From assembly GCA_945862245.1 (NCBI GenBank), contig CAMAXN010000001.1, positions 1-64,000 of the forward strand: a DNA stretch of 64,000 nucleotides. Reading direction: 5' to 3'. The DNA comes from Prosthecobacter debontii. Lineage in GTDB: Bacteria > Verrucomicrobiota > Verrucomicrobiia > Verrucomicrobiales > Akkermansiaceae. The notes under the pieces were generated by a model. That model worked only from the letters and a program-made list of their open reading frames with translations. It made no database searches and was not told the origin of the DNA. This document shows positions 1-7,685 of this stretch, piece after piece. The translations under genes and the position numbers were made by a program. Within the stretch, counting starts at the first letter, position 1, and each line of letters begins with the position of its first letter.

Positions 1-263
1 AGCTTGCCCTCCGAGTCCTTGCGCTCCTGGGTCTGCGTGACGTAGCCGGCGATCATTTCCACCGTCTCGCCGCGCTTCACCTCGAACAGCTCGATGCGCT
101 TCGGCCAGAAGGAGGCCGCGCCTTTCACGAGGATCAACAGAAACAGCCCGAGCGCCATGATAACCCCCACAGCCAACCCGGCGGCGGTGAGCCAGACGAG
201 CGGCTCGCCCTTGCGCGACCTTCCGGTGGTCGAGAACCTCTCGTTTTCGGTTTCGGCGGGCAT
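1..263 (-). CDS. pstA: Phosphate ABC transporter permease PstA, N-terminal part (cut by window edge)
   Basis: The first 87 codons are present; the gene continues past base 1. PstA is one of the two inner-membrane permease subunits of the high-affinity phosphate importer PstSCAB. The visible part holds a short charged N-terminus, one strong membrane segment at about residues 23-43 and the start of a large periplasmic loop. The ATG lies 3 bases after the pstC stop, so the two genes are almost certainly co-transcribed and co-translated. The call rests on position behind pstS and pstC and on the N-terminal layout of long-form PstA proteins; the permease motif itself is outside the window. pstB and phoU would be expected further to the left. 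Confidence 0.8.
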   Translation of the reverse strand, partial: MPAETENERFSTTGRSRKGEPLVWLTAAGLAVGVIMALGLFLLILVKGAASFWPKRIELFEVKRGETVEMIAGYVTQTQERKDSEGK

Positions 264-266
264 GGG

Positions 267-2528
267 TCAGACGAGCTTGTTTTTCTCGCGCAGGCGCTGG
301 CGGAGGATTTCGGCGATGGTATTTAGCACGAAGGTCATCGCGAAAAGGACGATCGCGCCGAGGAAAAGCGTGCGGTAGTGGGTGGAGCCGACGGGCGCCT
401 CGGGCAGCTCCACGGCGAGGTTTGCGGAAAGCGTGCGCATGCCGGAGAAGAGGTTCCACTCGGTGATCGGCGTGTTGCCGGTGGCCATCACCATGATCAT
501 CGTTTCGCCGACGGCGCGGCCGAAGCCGATCATCAGTGCGGAGAAAATGCCGGAGGAGGCGACGGGCAGCATGACCGTCCACACCACCTGCCAGCGGTTC
601 GCGCCGAGCGCGGAGGCCGCGGCGGTGAGGTTTTTCGGGACGTTGGAGAGGGCGTCCTCGGCGATGGTGAAAATGACGGGGATCACCGCGAAGCCCATGA
701 TGAAACCGAGCACCAGCGAGTTGCGCTGCTGGAAGCTGGTGCCCGTAGCCTGCGGCCACCAGAGGCTGAAGTCCGCGATCCTTTTCCCGGTGCCCGGCTC
801 GACATAGACGAAGAACATGCGCTCGACGAGCGGCCCGACCGACCACCCGATCCATGCGGCGAGGGCGAGGAAAGGGATCACGATCATCCACTCGTTGCCA
901 CCCTCGAAGCGGTTCCGGAAAGCGAGCGGCATACGGCACCAGAAGTAGCCGACGAGCAGAGCGGAAAGTGGAATGAGAATGACGAGCATCAGCACCGAAG
1001 GCACGCGGTCGGCGAGGATGGGCGCAAGCCAGAGTCCGGCCAGGAAACCGAGCACCACCGAGGGCAGGGAGGACATGATCTCCATGGTCGGCTTTACGAT
1101 GCGTTTCACATCGGCCGGCAGGAACGCGGCGGAGAATACGGCGGCGAGCAGCGCGACCGGGATCGCGAAAAGCAGGGCGTAGGCGGTGCCCTTGAGCGAC
1201 CCGAAGATAAGCGGTATAAGGGAAAGTTTCGCCTCGAAATCATCCGAACCACCGGTGGACTGCCATTGGAAAACCGGCCCCGCGCCACCCTCATACCAGA
1301 CCTTTCCGAAGAACGCTTGTGCGCCCGCGTCCGGGTGGTGGTCCTTGATCTCGAATTTCCGCGCCTCGCCTTCCGCCGATGCGATCCAGAACGACTCGCC
1401 CTTCGCGTCGAGGATCGCAGCGGCGGGGTCAATGTCCACTGTGCCCTCCCAGCGCACCGCGCCCGAGGTGCTGTGGCGGATCGAAAGCCCGCGTCCCGCG
1501 CCTGTGAGGAAGGTGCGATTGCGCTGGCTCTTGGCGAAGGTGATGCGTCCATCGCCGACGTCTGGGAAATCCTTGGTCATGCCGAAGAGCCGCTCGGCGT
1601 CCTCGGTTTTGCGGAAAAGGCTCCACTGCTCCTGGGTGCCGTCCTCGGCGGTGAGGATCGCGGAAACCCCGCCGAAAAGGAAATCCATCTGTGCCAGGCC
1701 TTGACCGTCGAAGGGCGTGAACTCCTGCCGTTTCGTGACTCCCTGCGTATCGGCGAGGAAATAGGAAACCTTCCCCGTCTTGTCCGCCACCAGCACCATT
1801 TGGCCGTTCTGGGACGCACGGATCAAGGCGACCTCGCCGCTGATTTCCGGGGTGATGTCCACCTCGGCGATCACCGAGAGTTTTTTGCCGCCCACCAAGC
1901 CGCCTTTGAGTCCGAGGCGGATCACCTCGACTTTGCCCTCGGCGGTTTTCACCGCTATGATGCGTGTAGAGCCGGCATCGCCGTAGCTGATAGCAGTTAC
2001 GGGGCCGCCCGCGTTTTTTAGCTCGAACCATGGTTCGGCGGTGATGAACGGTTTCACGCCCTTAGCTTCGCCGTTTTCGAAAAGCCGCTCGTAGTTTACG
2101 ATGAAAGAACCCACCCGCCCGTCCTCCAAGCCCAGCGCGATCCGGCGTTGCAGCGGGTCGTAGGAACTCGCGGTGATTTCCAGTCCTTCCAAGCCCGGCA
2201 CCTCCAGCTCGCTACGATCCGCGGTTTCCCCATCTACGAAGACTACTTTGGTGCCGCCGGAGTAGAAAAACGGCATTTCGCCCCACTCATCTACGCCGAG
2301 AATTACCGGCGTAGTTGCTGAGGTCACGGAGGCGGCTTTCACCACCGCGCCAGGTTTGAACAGCGGGATTACTTCTTTCCCGATGAACCAGAAAATCCCG
2401 AACACCGCGATGATCACACCGATCCCGCCGAAACGGATCGCCCAGCCCATGAAACGGTCGAACCATAGGGTCGCCTTGGAGACTTCAAACCGCCTCGGAT
2501 CCGGGTTATTGGTTGGCGCGGGCGGCAT
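267..2528 (-). CDS. pstC: Phosphate ABC transporter permease PstC, long form
   Basis: This 753-residue protein is the second permease subunit of the Pst phosphate importer. Residues about 30-50 form a first membrane helix. Residues about 60-430 are a hydrophilic region with repeated beta-strand blocks (GDAGSTRIIAVKT and similar), which looks like a WD40-type propeller exposed to the periplasm. The C-terminal 320 residues carry the conserved MetI-type permease domain, with the coupling (EAA-like) loop around SALGANRWQVV at about 638-648. Classic PstC is about 320 residues; long forms with an N-terminal insert are known in some Gram-negative bacteria. It is separated from pstS by 149 bases that hold a Pho-box-like site and a perfect hairpin. 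It ends 3 bases before pstA. Confidence 0.92.
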   Translation of the reverse strand: MPPAPTNNPDPRRFEVSKATLWFDRFMGWAIRFGGIGVIIAVFGIFWFIGKEVIPLFKPGAVVKAASVTSATTPVILGVDEWGEMPFFYSGGTKVVFVDGETADRSELEVPGLEGLEITASSYDPLQRRIALGLEDGRVGSFIVNYERLFENGEAKGVKPFITAEPWFELKNAGGPVTAISYGDAGSTRIIAVKTAEGKVEVIRLGLKGGLVGGKKLSVIAEVDITPEISGEVALIRASQNGQMVLVADKTGKVSYFLADTQGVTKRQEFTPFDGQGLAQMDFLFGGVSAILTAEDGTQEQWSLFRKTEDAERLFGMTKDFPDVGDGRITFAKSQRNRTFLTGAGRGLSIRHSTSGAVRWEGTVDIDPAAAILDAKGESFWIASAEGEARKFEIKDHHPDAGAQAFFGKVWYEGGAGPVFQWQSTGGSDDFEAKLSLIPLIFGSLKGTAYALLFAIPVALLAAVFSAAFLPADVKRIVKPTMEIMSSLPSVVLGFLAGLWLAPILADRVPSVLMLVILIPLSALLVGYFWCRMPLAFRNRFEGGNEWMIVIPFLALAAWIGWSVGPLVERMFFVYVEPGTGKRIADFSLWWPQATGTSFQQRNSLVLGFIMGFAVIPVIFTIAEDALSNVPKNLTAAASALGANRWQVVWTVMLPVASSGIFSALMIGFGRAVGETMIMVMATGNTPITEWNLFSGMRTLSANLAVELPEAPVGSTHYRTLFLGAIVLFAMTFVLNTIAEILRQRLREKNKLV

Positions 2529-2603
2529 TATTCAACTTGGGTTAAGACCTGTCATTTCGTGGGCATTTGTGAACGAACTTCCGTTCCGGGCAAAGCGCGG
2601 AAT

Positions 2604-2621
2604 GTGACAGAATACTCACAA
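2604..2621 (-). promoter_or_regulatory. Pho-box-like site upstream of pstC
   Basis: Read on the minus strand this is TTGTGAG-TATT-CTGTCAC: two 7-base half sites whose starts are 11 bases apart, as in the E. coli PhoB box (CTGTCAT repeated every 11 bases). It lies about 75 bases upstream of the pstC start, after the hairpin at 2625-2648. It may give pstCA its own phosphate-controlled promoter in addition to read-through from pstS. The match is by eye only. Confidence 0.45.
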
Positions 2622-2624
2622 AGG

Positions 2625-2648
2625 AGTCGGGACATTCCTGTCCCGACT
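2625..2648 (-). terminator. Perfect hairpin between pstS and pstC (attenuator or partial terminator)
   Basis: AGTCGGGACA, a 4-base loop and its exact complement TGTCCCGACT form a 10-bp stem. It lies 30 bases after the pstS stop. There is no long U tract, so full termination is doubtful. A stem here could protect the pstS message and lower transcription of pstCA, which fits the usual excess of binding protein over permease. A second, partial copy of the arm (GGAATGTCCC) follows at about 2662-2671, so the hairpin may also be a dispersed repeat. Confidence 0.4.
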
Positions 2649-2677
2649 TTGCTATGGGAAAAAGGAATGTCCCCCCC

Positions 2678-3637
2678 TTATTTGGAAAGCGTCTCAACTG
2701 TCTCCGCAGCCAGTTCGGCAGGCATCGGGAAGTAATTGTCCTTTTCAACAATCATCTGGCCTTGCTTCGAGAGAACGAACTTGAGGAACTCTAGGGTAAG
2801 TTTGTCGAGCGGCTCGCCGGGTTTCTTGTTCACGTAGACGATGAGGAAACGAGCCAGCGGGTAATCTCCGGACAGGGCGTTTGCATAGGTGGCCTCGAAA
2901 AACTCGCCACCATCGCTGGAAAGCGGCAGTGCACGGACGCCTGAGGTCTTGTAGCCGATGCCAGAGTAGCCGAGGGCATACATATCACCGCCGATTCCCT
3001 GAACCACGGCGGAGGAGCCGGGCTGCTCTTTTACCGAGGGCTTGAAATCGCCTTTATCCAGCGCGTGTTCCTGGAAGAAGCCGTAGGTGCCGGAGGCGGA
3101 GTTACGCCCGAACAGCGAGATCGCGCGGCCTTTCCATGCGACGAGACCGAACTGACCCCACTCCGTGATGTCAGCGCCGCCTTTTTTGCGGGTGGAGGAA
3201 AAGATCGCGTCCACCTGCTCCATCGACATGCCCTTCAGCGGGTTGTCCTTGTGGGCGAAGACCGCGAGAGCATCCACGGCGACGTTCACTTCCGTGGGCT
3301 TGTAGCCGAATTTTTTCTCAAAGGCATCGATCTCCTCGGCCTTCATAGGGCGTGACATCGGGCCGAGCTGGGCGGTGCCCTCAATCAGGGCCGGCGGTGC
3401 GGTGGAGCTGCCCTTGCCCTCAATCTGGACGTTCACGTTCGGGTAGGACTTCTTGAAACCTTCCGCCCAGAGGGTCATGAGGTTGTTGAGGGTGTCGGAT
3501 CCGATCGAGTTCAGGTTTCCGGAAACCCCGCTCACTGTCTCATAGTTCGGAACCGCAGGGTCGATGTGGGATTCCTCAGCAAGGGCGGGAAGTGCGGCGA
3601 TCAGGACGCCGGCAAGGCTTAGGGATTTCGATTTCAT
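2678..3637 (-). CDS. pstS: Phosphate-binding periplasmic protein PstS
   Basis: This 319-residue protein is the substrate-binding component that delivers phosphate to PstCA. A signal peptide spans residues 1-20, with cleavage likely after ALA. The mature protein shows PstS-family phosphate-binding blocks: GSDT near residue 47, GKGSSTAPPALI near 74, LGPMSRPM near 91 and FGRNSASGT near 175. The DGGEFF segment near 245 and the C-terminal LKFVLSKQGQ also fit the family. It is the first gene of a minus-strand pstS-pstC-pstA operon and diverges from the porin at 3910. Two Pho-box-like sites lie 75-95 and 184-201 bases upstream of its ATG. Confidence 0.93.
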   Translation of the reverse strand: MKSKSLSLAGVLIAALPALAEESHIDPAVPNYETVSGVSGNLNSIGSDTLNNLMTLWAEGFKKSYPNVNVQIEGKGSSTAPPALIEGTAQLGPMSRPMKAEEIDAFEKKFGYKPTEVNVAVDALAVFAHKDNPLKGMSMEQVDAIFSSTRKKGGADITEWGQFGLVAWKGRAISLFGRNSASGTYGFFQEHALDKGDFKPSVKEQPGSSAVVQGIGGDMYALGYSGIGYKTSGVRALPLSSDGGEFFEATYANALSGDYPLARFLIVYVNKKPGEPLDKLTLEFLKFVLSKQGQMIVEKDNYFPMPAELAAETVETLSK

Positions 3638-3711
3638 GGTGTTTGTGGCCGATGGATTTATATCAGCCCTTATGAATTACCCTACCCCGCCGACCCTGTG
3701 CAAAAGGAGTA

Positions 3712-3731
3712 ATGTGACAAGATCGTCACAT
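3712..3731 (-). promoter_or_regulatory. Pho-box-like site upstream of pstS
   Basis: On the minus strand this reads ATGTGAC-GATC-TTGTCAC, two half sites with 11-base periodicity. The whole site is also palindromic (ATGTGAC, 6 bases, GTCACAT), so it reads almost as well in the other direction. It lies 75 bases upstream of the pstS ATG, where it could act as an activator site replacing a -35 box. Confidence 0.55.
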
Positions 3732-3820
3732 TTTCCAGAAGGAGGATTTTGAAGAGCATTCAAAAAGATCAATCAGAGCAAACTATTTCTGGACCCAAAT
3801 CGGAGTTTAAATCTATAATT

Positions 3821-3838
3821 ATGACAAAAGTGTCACAA
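3821..3838 (-). promoter_or_regulatory. Second Pho-box-like site facing pstS
   Basis: The minus strand reads TTGTGAC-ACTT-TTGTCAT, two half sites 11 bases apart, and is the closest match in the window to the E. coli Pho-box pattern. It sits in the middle of the divergent pstS/porin control region. Confidence 0.55.
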
Positions 3839-3851
3839 TCTAGTACTACAA

Positions 3852-3869
3852 ATGTAACACTTCCGTCAC
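3852..3869 (+). promoter_or_regulatory. Pho-box-like site facing the porin
   Basis: The plus strand reads ATGTAAC-ACTT-CCGTCAC, with 11-base half-site spacing, 41-58 bases upstream of the porin ATG. Its orientation and position fit activation of the porin gene. Confidence 0.5.
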
Positions 3870-3885
3870 ATAAGCACTCACCTTA

Positions 3886-3903
3886 ATGTTACGAAACCGC
3901 CAC
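3886..3903 (+). promoter_or_regulatory. Second Pho-box-like site facing the porin
   Basis: The plus strand reads ATGTTAC-GAAA-CCGCCAC, in the same orientation and 34 bases (about three helical turns) after the previous site. It ends 6 bases before the porin ATG and so covers the place where a ribosome-binding site would lie. It is a weaker match and could be a fortuitous repeat. Confidence 0.35.
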
Positions 3904-3909
3904 ATATAA

Positions 3910-5172
3910 ATGGAAAACAAAACGAAATCCTTAATCACCCTCGCATTCGCTCTCGGCCTAAACGCCACAGCTTACGCAGGGACCGAAACAGCAGCTGCCG
4001 CAAGCTCGGACTCAAATCCGGGGAATTGGTGCGAATGGCTTAAGAACAAACCCGGCCTGCTCCACAACGATAAGGAGAACCCTTGGCTCCAGTCGTTCCA
4101 GATCGAGGGTCGCTTCCAATACCAGCTCGGCTCCGTTGACGGTTCCGACGCCAATGGCAACGATTTCAGCGAGACCCATGAAGAATACCGCCGTTTCCGC
4201 CTGGGCGTAAAAATAGATTTCCTCCAATACTTCAGCGCTAAGATCGTCGCCAACCTGGTCAATGACGCGCGCAACGAAAGCGTCGTCGGCGATCTTGACT
4301 GGGGTTATGACAGCATCGATGAGGCGCTTCTGAGCATCGACATCAGGAAAGCCTTCGGTGCCGGCCCGCTCGACAGCCTGAAGCTCAACTATGGTCGCCA
4401 CAAGTTCGTGGTTGGCCAGGAAACGCGCGCCTCCTCCACCAAACTGCTCACCATCGAGCGCTCGGCCATTGCCAACAAGGTTTACGGCAGCTACCGTCCA
4501 GTAGGCATGAGCCTGGATGGTGCCATCGACAAGTGGACTTTCAGCGGTGCTCTCTACAGCTCCACCACCGACGGCGCGAACAACGAGGAATTCAGCGGTT
4601 GGCAGGACGACGTCGTCTATTACGCCAGCGCCGGTTATCAAGTCAGGGACGAACTCAGGCTCGGCGCGGATTTGGTTTACAACCATGCCGACGCCATTTC
4701 CGAGGACTCCGTCATCGGCTACCGCTGGGCCACCTCTATCAACGCGGAATACAACTTAGAATCATGGGGCATCATCGGCGATTTCATCTACGGAAATAAC
4801 GGTGGCGCGGACATGACCAGCACCGCCAACCGCCGTAGCGATTTCTGGGGTGTCATAGTTATGCCCTACTACTGGATCGTTGAGGACAAACTCCAGCTCG
4901 TCGGACAATACCAATACGGCGGTGCGGACGAGGCCGCAGGCATTCGCGTCAACAGCCGCTACGGCCGAGCAGCCGGCACCGGAGCCGCACCGGATGCCTA
5001 TGTCAACGGGGGCCACGGCGACCAGCACCATTCTTTTTACACCGGCCTTAACTACTATCTTTGTGGTCACAATGCCAAGTTCCAGGCTGGCATTGAGTAT
5101 CAGACAATGGACACTCCCATCGGTGATTTCGACACGCTGACCTACCTGATTGGATTCCGCACGTTCTTCTGA
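3910..5172 (+). CDS. Outer-membrane porin, phosphate-selective O/P type
   Basis: This 420-residue protein has a signal peptide ending at AYA (residue 23). The body is rich in alternating polar and aromatic residues typical of beta-strands. It contains the porin O/P-type run from the FQIEGRFQYQLG strand through REYRRFRLG-like charged segments, and it ends in aromatic FRTFF, the usual outer-membrane insertion signal (terminal Phe). It diverges from pstS and shares a control region with four Pho-box-like repeats, so phosphate or polyphosphate uptake through the outer membrane is the likely role. No Shine-Dalgarno sequence is visible; the ATG was chosen because the signal peptide begins there. 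The substrate is inferred from context. Confidence 0.8.
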   Translation: MENKTKSLITLAFALGLNATAYAGTETAAAASSDSNPGNWCEWLKNKPGLLHNDKENPWLQSFQIEGRFQYQLGSVDGSDANGNDFSETHEEYRRFRLGVKIDFLQYFSAKIVANLVNDARNESVVGDLDWGYDSIDEALLSIDIRKAFGAGPLDSLKLNYGRHKFVVGQETRASSTKLLTIERSAIANKVYGSYRPVGMSLDGAIDKWTFSGALYSSTTDGANNEEFSGWQDDVVYYASAGYQVRDELRLGADLVYNHADAISEDSVIGYRWATSINAEYNLESWGIIGDFIYGNNGGADMTSTANRRSDFWGVIVMPYYWIVEDKLQLVGQYQYGGADEAAGIRVNSRYGRAAGTGAAPDAYVNGGHGDQHHSFYTGLNYYLCGHNAKFQAGIEYQTMDTPIGDFDTLTYLIGFRTFF

Positions 5173-5202
5173 TCTGCAAGTATTCGTTGTTGTTTCTTTG
5201 TG

Positions 5203-5234
5203 GCAGCCGTCCCGACAGGGGTGGCTGCTTTTTT
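5203..5234 (+). terminator. Rho-independent terminator after the porin gene
   Basis: The stem GCAGCC...GGCTGC has additional inner CCC/GGG pairing and is followed at once by six T residues. It lies 30 bases after the porin stop and has the textbook form. Confidence 0.8.
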
Positions 5235-5314
5235 GTGCTCCGGACGGCGCGATGCAGTCTGCCTGTATTAATGGCGGCACAGGAGGCGTTCGCCGGAAAC
5301 GGAAATTTCCGCGA

Positions 5315-5767
5315 TCAACTCCGAAGATAACGCTTCACGGTGAAGGCGGCGTGTTTCTCCACTGTTTCCACCATGGGAAAATCCCGCTCGAACTCCGCAA
5401 GCCGGGTATCGCCCTCATGAATCGCGTGGACGTGGCTGACCAGCCATTCGTCGATGCAAGCGAAGAGCGCCTTGTAGATCTCCGCGCCGCCGATTACGAA
5501 AATATCGCCATATATATCAGGGATTTCCTCCGGACTGTGTATCACCTCGACGCCGGGATGGCTCCAAGAGAGGTCGCGTGTAAGCACGATGTTGCGGCGC
5601 TTCGGAAGAGGCCGACCGATAGACTCGAAGGTTTTACGACCCATCAGTACCGGGTGGCCGAGGGTGGTCTTCTTAAAAAAGGCGAGATCCTCTGGCAGAT
5701 GCCACGGCAAGGTGCCATCGCGCCCGATAAGACGATTAGGATCCATGGCAACGATGGCTATGAGCAT
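5315..5767 (-). CDS. folA: Dihydrofolate reductase
   Basis: This 150-residue protein has the full length of bacterial DHFR, which reduces dihydrofolate to tetrahydrofolate with NADPH. Visible family motifs are the N-terminal IVAMDPNRLIG segment, the WHLPEDLAFFK substrate-binding helix, MGRKTFESIG in the NADPH site and the VIGGAEIYKALF block. It lies 136 bases downstream of thyA on the same strand. ThyA produces dihydrofolate and FolA regenerates tetrahydrofolate, so the pair is functionally coupled. The spacer between them holds copies of two dispersed repeats. Confidence 0.95.
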   Translation of the reverse strand: MLIAIVAMDPNRLIGRDGTLPWHLPEDLAFFKKTTLGHPVLMGRKTFESIGRPLPKRRNIVLTRDLSWSHPGVEVIHSPEEIPDIYGDIFVIGGAEIYKALFACIDEWLVSHVHAIHEGDTRLAEFERDFPMVETVEKHAAFTVKRYLRS

Positions 5768-5783
5768 GATATCAGAGGGAAGA

Positions 5784-5902
5784 GTTTAACCGCGAATGGA
5801 CACGAATGGACGCGAATGAAGAGATGGTTGAACCGCCAAGACACCAAGTTTTGAAATGGTTCTTTTCATAGGATTAGATTCGCGTTCATTCGCGGTTGAA
5901 AT
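5784..5902. repeat. Inverted copies of a CGCGAATGGACACGAATG-type dispersed repeat
   Basis: The thyA-folA spacer starts with AACCGCGAATGGACACGAAT (from 5788) and ends with the opposite orientation, ATTCGCGTTCATTCGCGGTT (from about 5878). Between them (about 5826-5850) lies TTGAACCGCCAAGACACCAA, a copy of a second family that recurs in priA. A further copy of the first family occurs at 13724-13757. The arms could pair over a loop of about 60 bases. Confidence 0.65.
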
Positions 5903-5903
5903 T

Positions 5904-6716
5904 CTAGACCGCGATCGGGGCTTTGATGGCGGGGAGGGGGTCGTAGCTTTCCAGGGAAATGTCCTCAAATTTGAAGCTGTCGATGGATTTTACATCGGGG
6001 TTGAGATGGAGGGCGGGTAGCGGGCGAGGCTCGCGGGTGAGCTGGAGGCGGGCCTGATCGAGGTGGTTTTTGTAGAGGTGGAGATCGCCGAAGGTGTGGA
6101 CGAAATCGCGGGGTTCGTATCCGCAAACCTGCGCGACAAGGTGTGTGAATAGGGCGTAGGAGGCGATGTTGAACGGCACGCCGAGGAAGAGATCCGCGCT
6201 GCGCTGGTAGAGTTGGCAGGAAAGGCCGGGCTTGCCGTCGCCCTGCGGTTCGTGGACGTAGAACTGGAAAAGCAGGTGGCAGGGCGGCAGCGCCATTTCC
6301 GGCACCTCGCCGACGTTCCATGCGGATACGATATGGCGGCGTGAGTGCGGATTGCCCTTCAGTCCGTCGATGAGCAATGCGATCTGATCAATCACCGCGC
6401 CGCCACTGCCCTCCCAACGTCGCCACTGCTTGCCGTAAACGGGGCCGAGCTCGCCCTGCTCGTCCGCCCACTCATCCCAGATCGTGACTCCGTTTTCCTT
6501 GAGGTAAGCGATGTTCGTCTCACCTTTCAGGAACCACAGCAGCTCGTGGATGATCGAGCGGAGGTGGAGTTTTTTCGTGGTGAGGCAGGGGAAACCCTCG
6601 CGCAGATCGATGCGCGCCTGCCTGCCGAAGACCGAGAGCGTGCCGGTGCCGGTGCGGTCGCCGCGCTCCTCGCCGTTTTCGAGGACGTCGCGCAGGAGGT
6701 CGTGGTAGGCTTTCAT
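5904..6716 (-). CDS. thyA: Thymidylate synthase ThyA
   Basis: This 270-residue protein methylates dUMP to dTMP using methylene-tetrahydrofolate. The catalytic cysteine is Cys146 in the [13 protein letters not shown] block. The RTGTGT phosphate-binding segment (21-26), the [10 protein letters not shown] block before the catalytic site and the [18 protein letters not shown] dUMP-binding stretch are all present. Length and motifs match the E. coli-type short enzyme. The ATG directly follows an A/T-rich leader repeat with no Shine-Dalgarno sequence. folA follows on the same strand. Confidence 0.97.
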   Translation of the reverse strand: MKAYHDLLRDVLENGEERGDRTGTGTLSVFGRQARIDLREGFPCLTTKKLHLRSIIHELLWFLKGETNIAYLKENGVTIWDEWADEQGELGPVYGKQWRRWEGSGGAVIDQIALLIDGLKGNPHSRRHIVSAWNVGEVPEMALPPCHLLFQFYVHEPQGDGKPGLSCQLYQRSADLFLGVPFNIASYALFTHLVAQVCGYEPRDFVHTFGDLHLYKNHLDQARLQLTREPRPLPALHLNPDVKSIDSFKFEDISLESYDPLPAIKAPIAV

Positions 6717-6760
6717 GGGGAAACTTTAAGTTTTAAACTTTAAAGCTCAAGGAAGTTTGG
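6717..6760 (-). repeat. A/T-rich leader repeat directly before thyA
   Basis: In the direction of thyA it reads CTTCCTTGAGC, then TTTAAAGTTTAAAACTTAAA, then GTTTCCCC and the ATG. It is one of seven leader repeats of this type in the window that lie immediately upstream of a start codon in the same orientation. Confidence 0.7.
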
Positions 6761-6845
6761 AGAGCCGTGTTGGAGAGCCGTGTCTTTGACCGGCTTCTTC
6801 CATAGGATCGGGCACACAGCAAGCCGGTCACAGACACGGCTCTCC
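6758..6845. repeat. 25-bp inverted repeat with an extra direct half copy
   Basis: The left arm (6772-6796, beginning GGAGAGCCGTGTC) and the right arm (6821-6845) are complementary at 24 of 25 positions and separated by 24 bases. A further direct copy of GGAGAGCCGTGT precedes the left arm at 6759-6770. The right arm supplies the last codons and the stop of the PHP-family gene that ends at 6828. Confidence 0.8.
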
Positions 6846-7625
6846 AGTACGCTTGCGCTTTTCGAATCGCTGGGTCTCGCGGTATCCGGCGGCCTTGGCG
6901 AGCTCATGCGCTTTTTTGAAATCGCGGGCGAGCTCGGAAGGTGCATGGGCGTCGGAGGAAATTACCAAGCCGATACCTGCGGAGGCGGCGAGCTCCAGGA
7001 AGCGCGGCGCAGGGTAGGCTTCGGCGCAGGGCTTGTGCCAGCCGGCGGTGTTCAGCTCGATGACCGATCCATTCGCGGCGATGGCCTCGATCACGGGATC
7101 GTAGAAGCGGTCGAGATCGCCGGGCAGCACGCGCGAGAATTTTTTCACCAGATCGGGATGGGCAAGGATGTCGAAGAGGCCGGACTCCGCCATCTCCGCG
7201 TAGGTTTTCCAATACTCCGCCCATGCGGCATCGACATCGGTCTGCGCCCATTTGCCTAGCCACTTCGGATTATCGAAATCCCAGGAGCCGAGGTAATGGA
7301 CGGAGCCGATCAGGTAGTCCCAATCGTATTTTCCGGCGAGCTCTTCGATGAATCCCTCGCAGCCCTTGAGCCAATCGCATTCCATTCCCGCGCGGATTTT
7401 TATGCGGTCTGCGGCGGCATGTTTCGCGCGGGCGATCCAATCGAAATAGTCAGGCAGCTCGCTTTCCAACATGCGCCAGTCATCGAACGGCTCCGGGCGG
7501 CACGGCGCGTGATCGGAGATGCCGTATTCGTCCAATCCTGCTGCAACGGCGGCCTCCACGTATTCCTCCGGCGTGCCGGTGGCGTGTTTGCAAAGAGGCG
7601 TGTGCGTGTGGTAATCGGCGGGCAT
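6828..7625 (-). CDS. Histidinol-phosphatase, PHP (HisK/HisJ) family
   Basis: This 265-residue protein belongs to the PHP phosphoesterase superfamily; the HisK-type members remove phosphate from histidinol phosphate in histidine synthesis. Metal-binding motifs visible are DYHTHTPLCKHA (residues 4-15), SDHAP near 38, GMECD near 82, HPDL near 155 and SSDAHAP near 230. The open frame extends further upstream, but ATG 7625 is chosen because the PHP fold begins immediately after it. The last residues (TGEPCL and stop) are encoded by one arm of an inverted repeat, so the native C-terminus has probably been replaced. It diverges from the esterase at 7686. Confidence 0.82.
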   Translation of the reverse strand: MPADYHTHTPLCKHATGTPEEYVEAAVAAGLDEYGISDHAPCRPEPFDDWRMLESELPDYFDWIARAKHAAADRIKIRAGMECDWLKGCEGFIEELAGKYDWDYLIGSVHYLGSWDFDNPKWLGKWAQTDVDAAWAEYWKTYAEMAESGLFDILAHPDLVKKFSRVLPGDLDRFYDPVIEAIAANGSVIELNTAGWHKPCAEAYPAPRFLELAASAGIGLVISSDAHAPSELARDFKKAHELAKAAGYRETQRFEKRKRTGEPCL

Positions 7626-7685
7626 TGCTGGCGGGGTTGTAGTTCCCGCTGAAAGAATCCGCAAGTTCCCTGACGTTTCAGCGTG

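Noticed and set aside
378..2021. Long rightward open frame opposite pstC
   Set aside because: It is the antisense shadow of GC-rich pstC codons, with charged low-complexity composition and no domain.
5150..5854. Rightward 234-residue open frame opposite folA
   Set aside because: It is the antisense shadow of dihydrofolate reductase and runs through the porin terminator.
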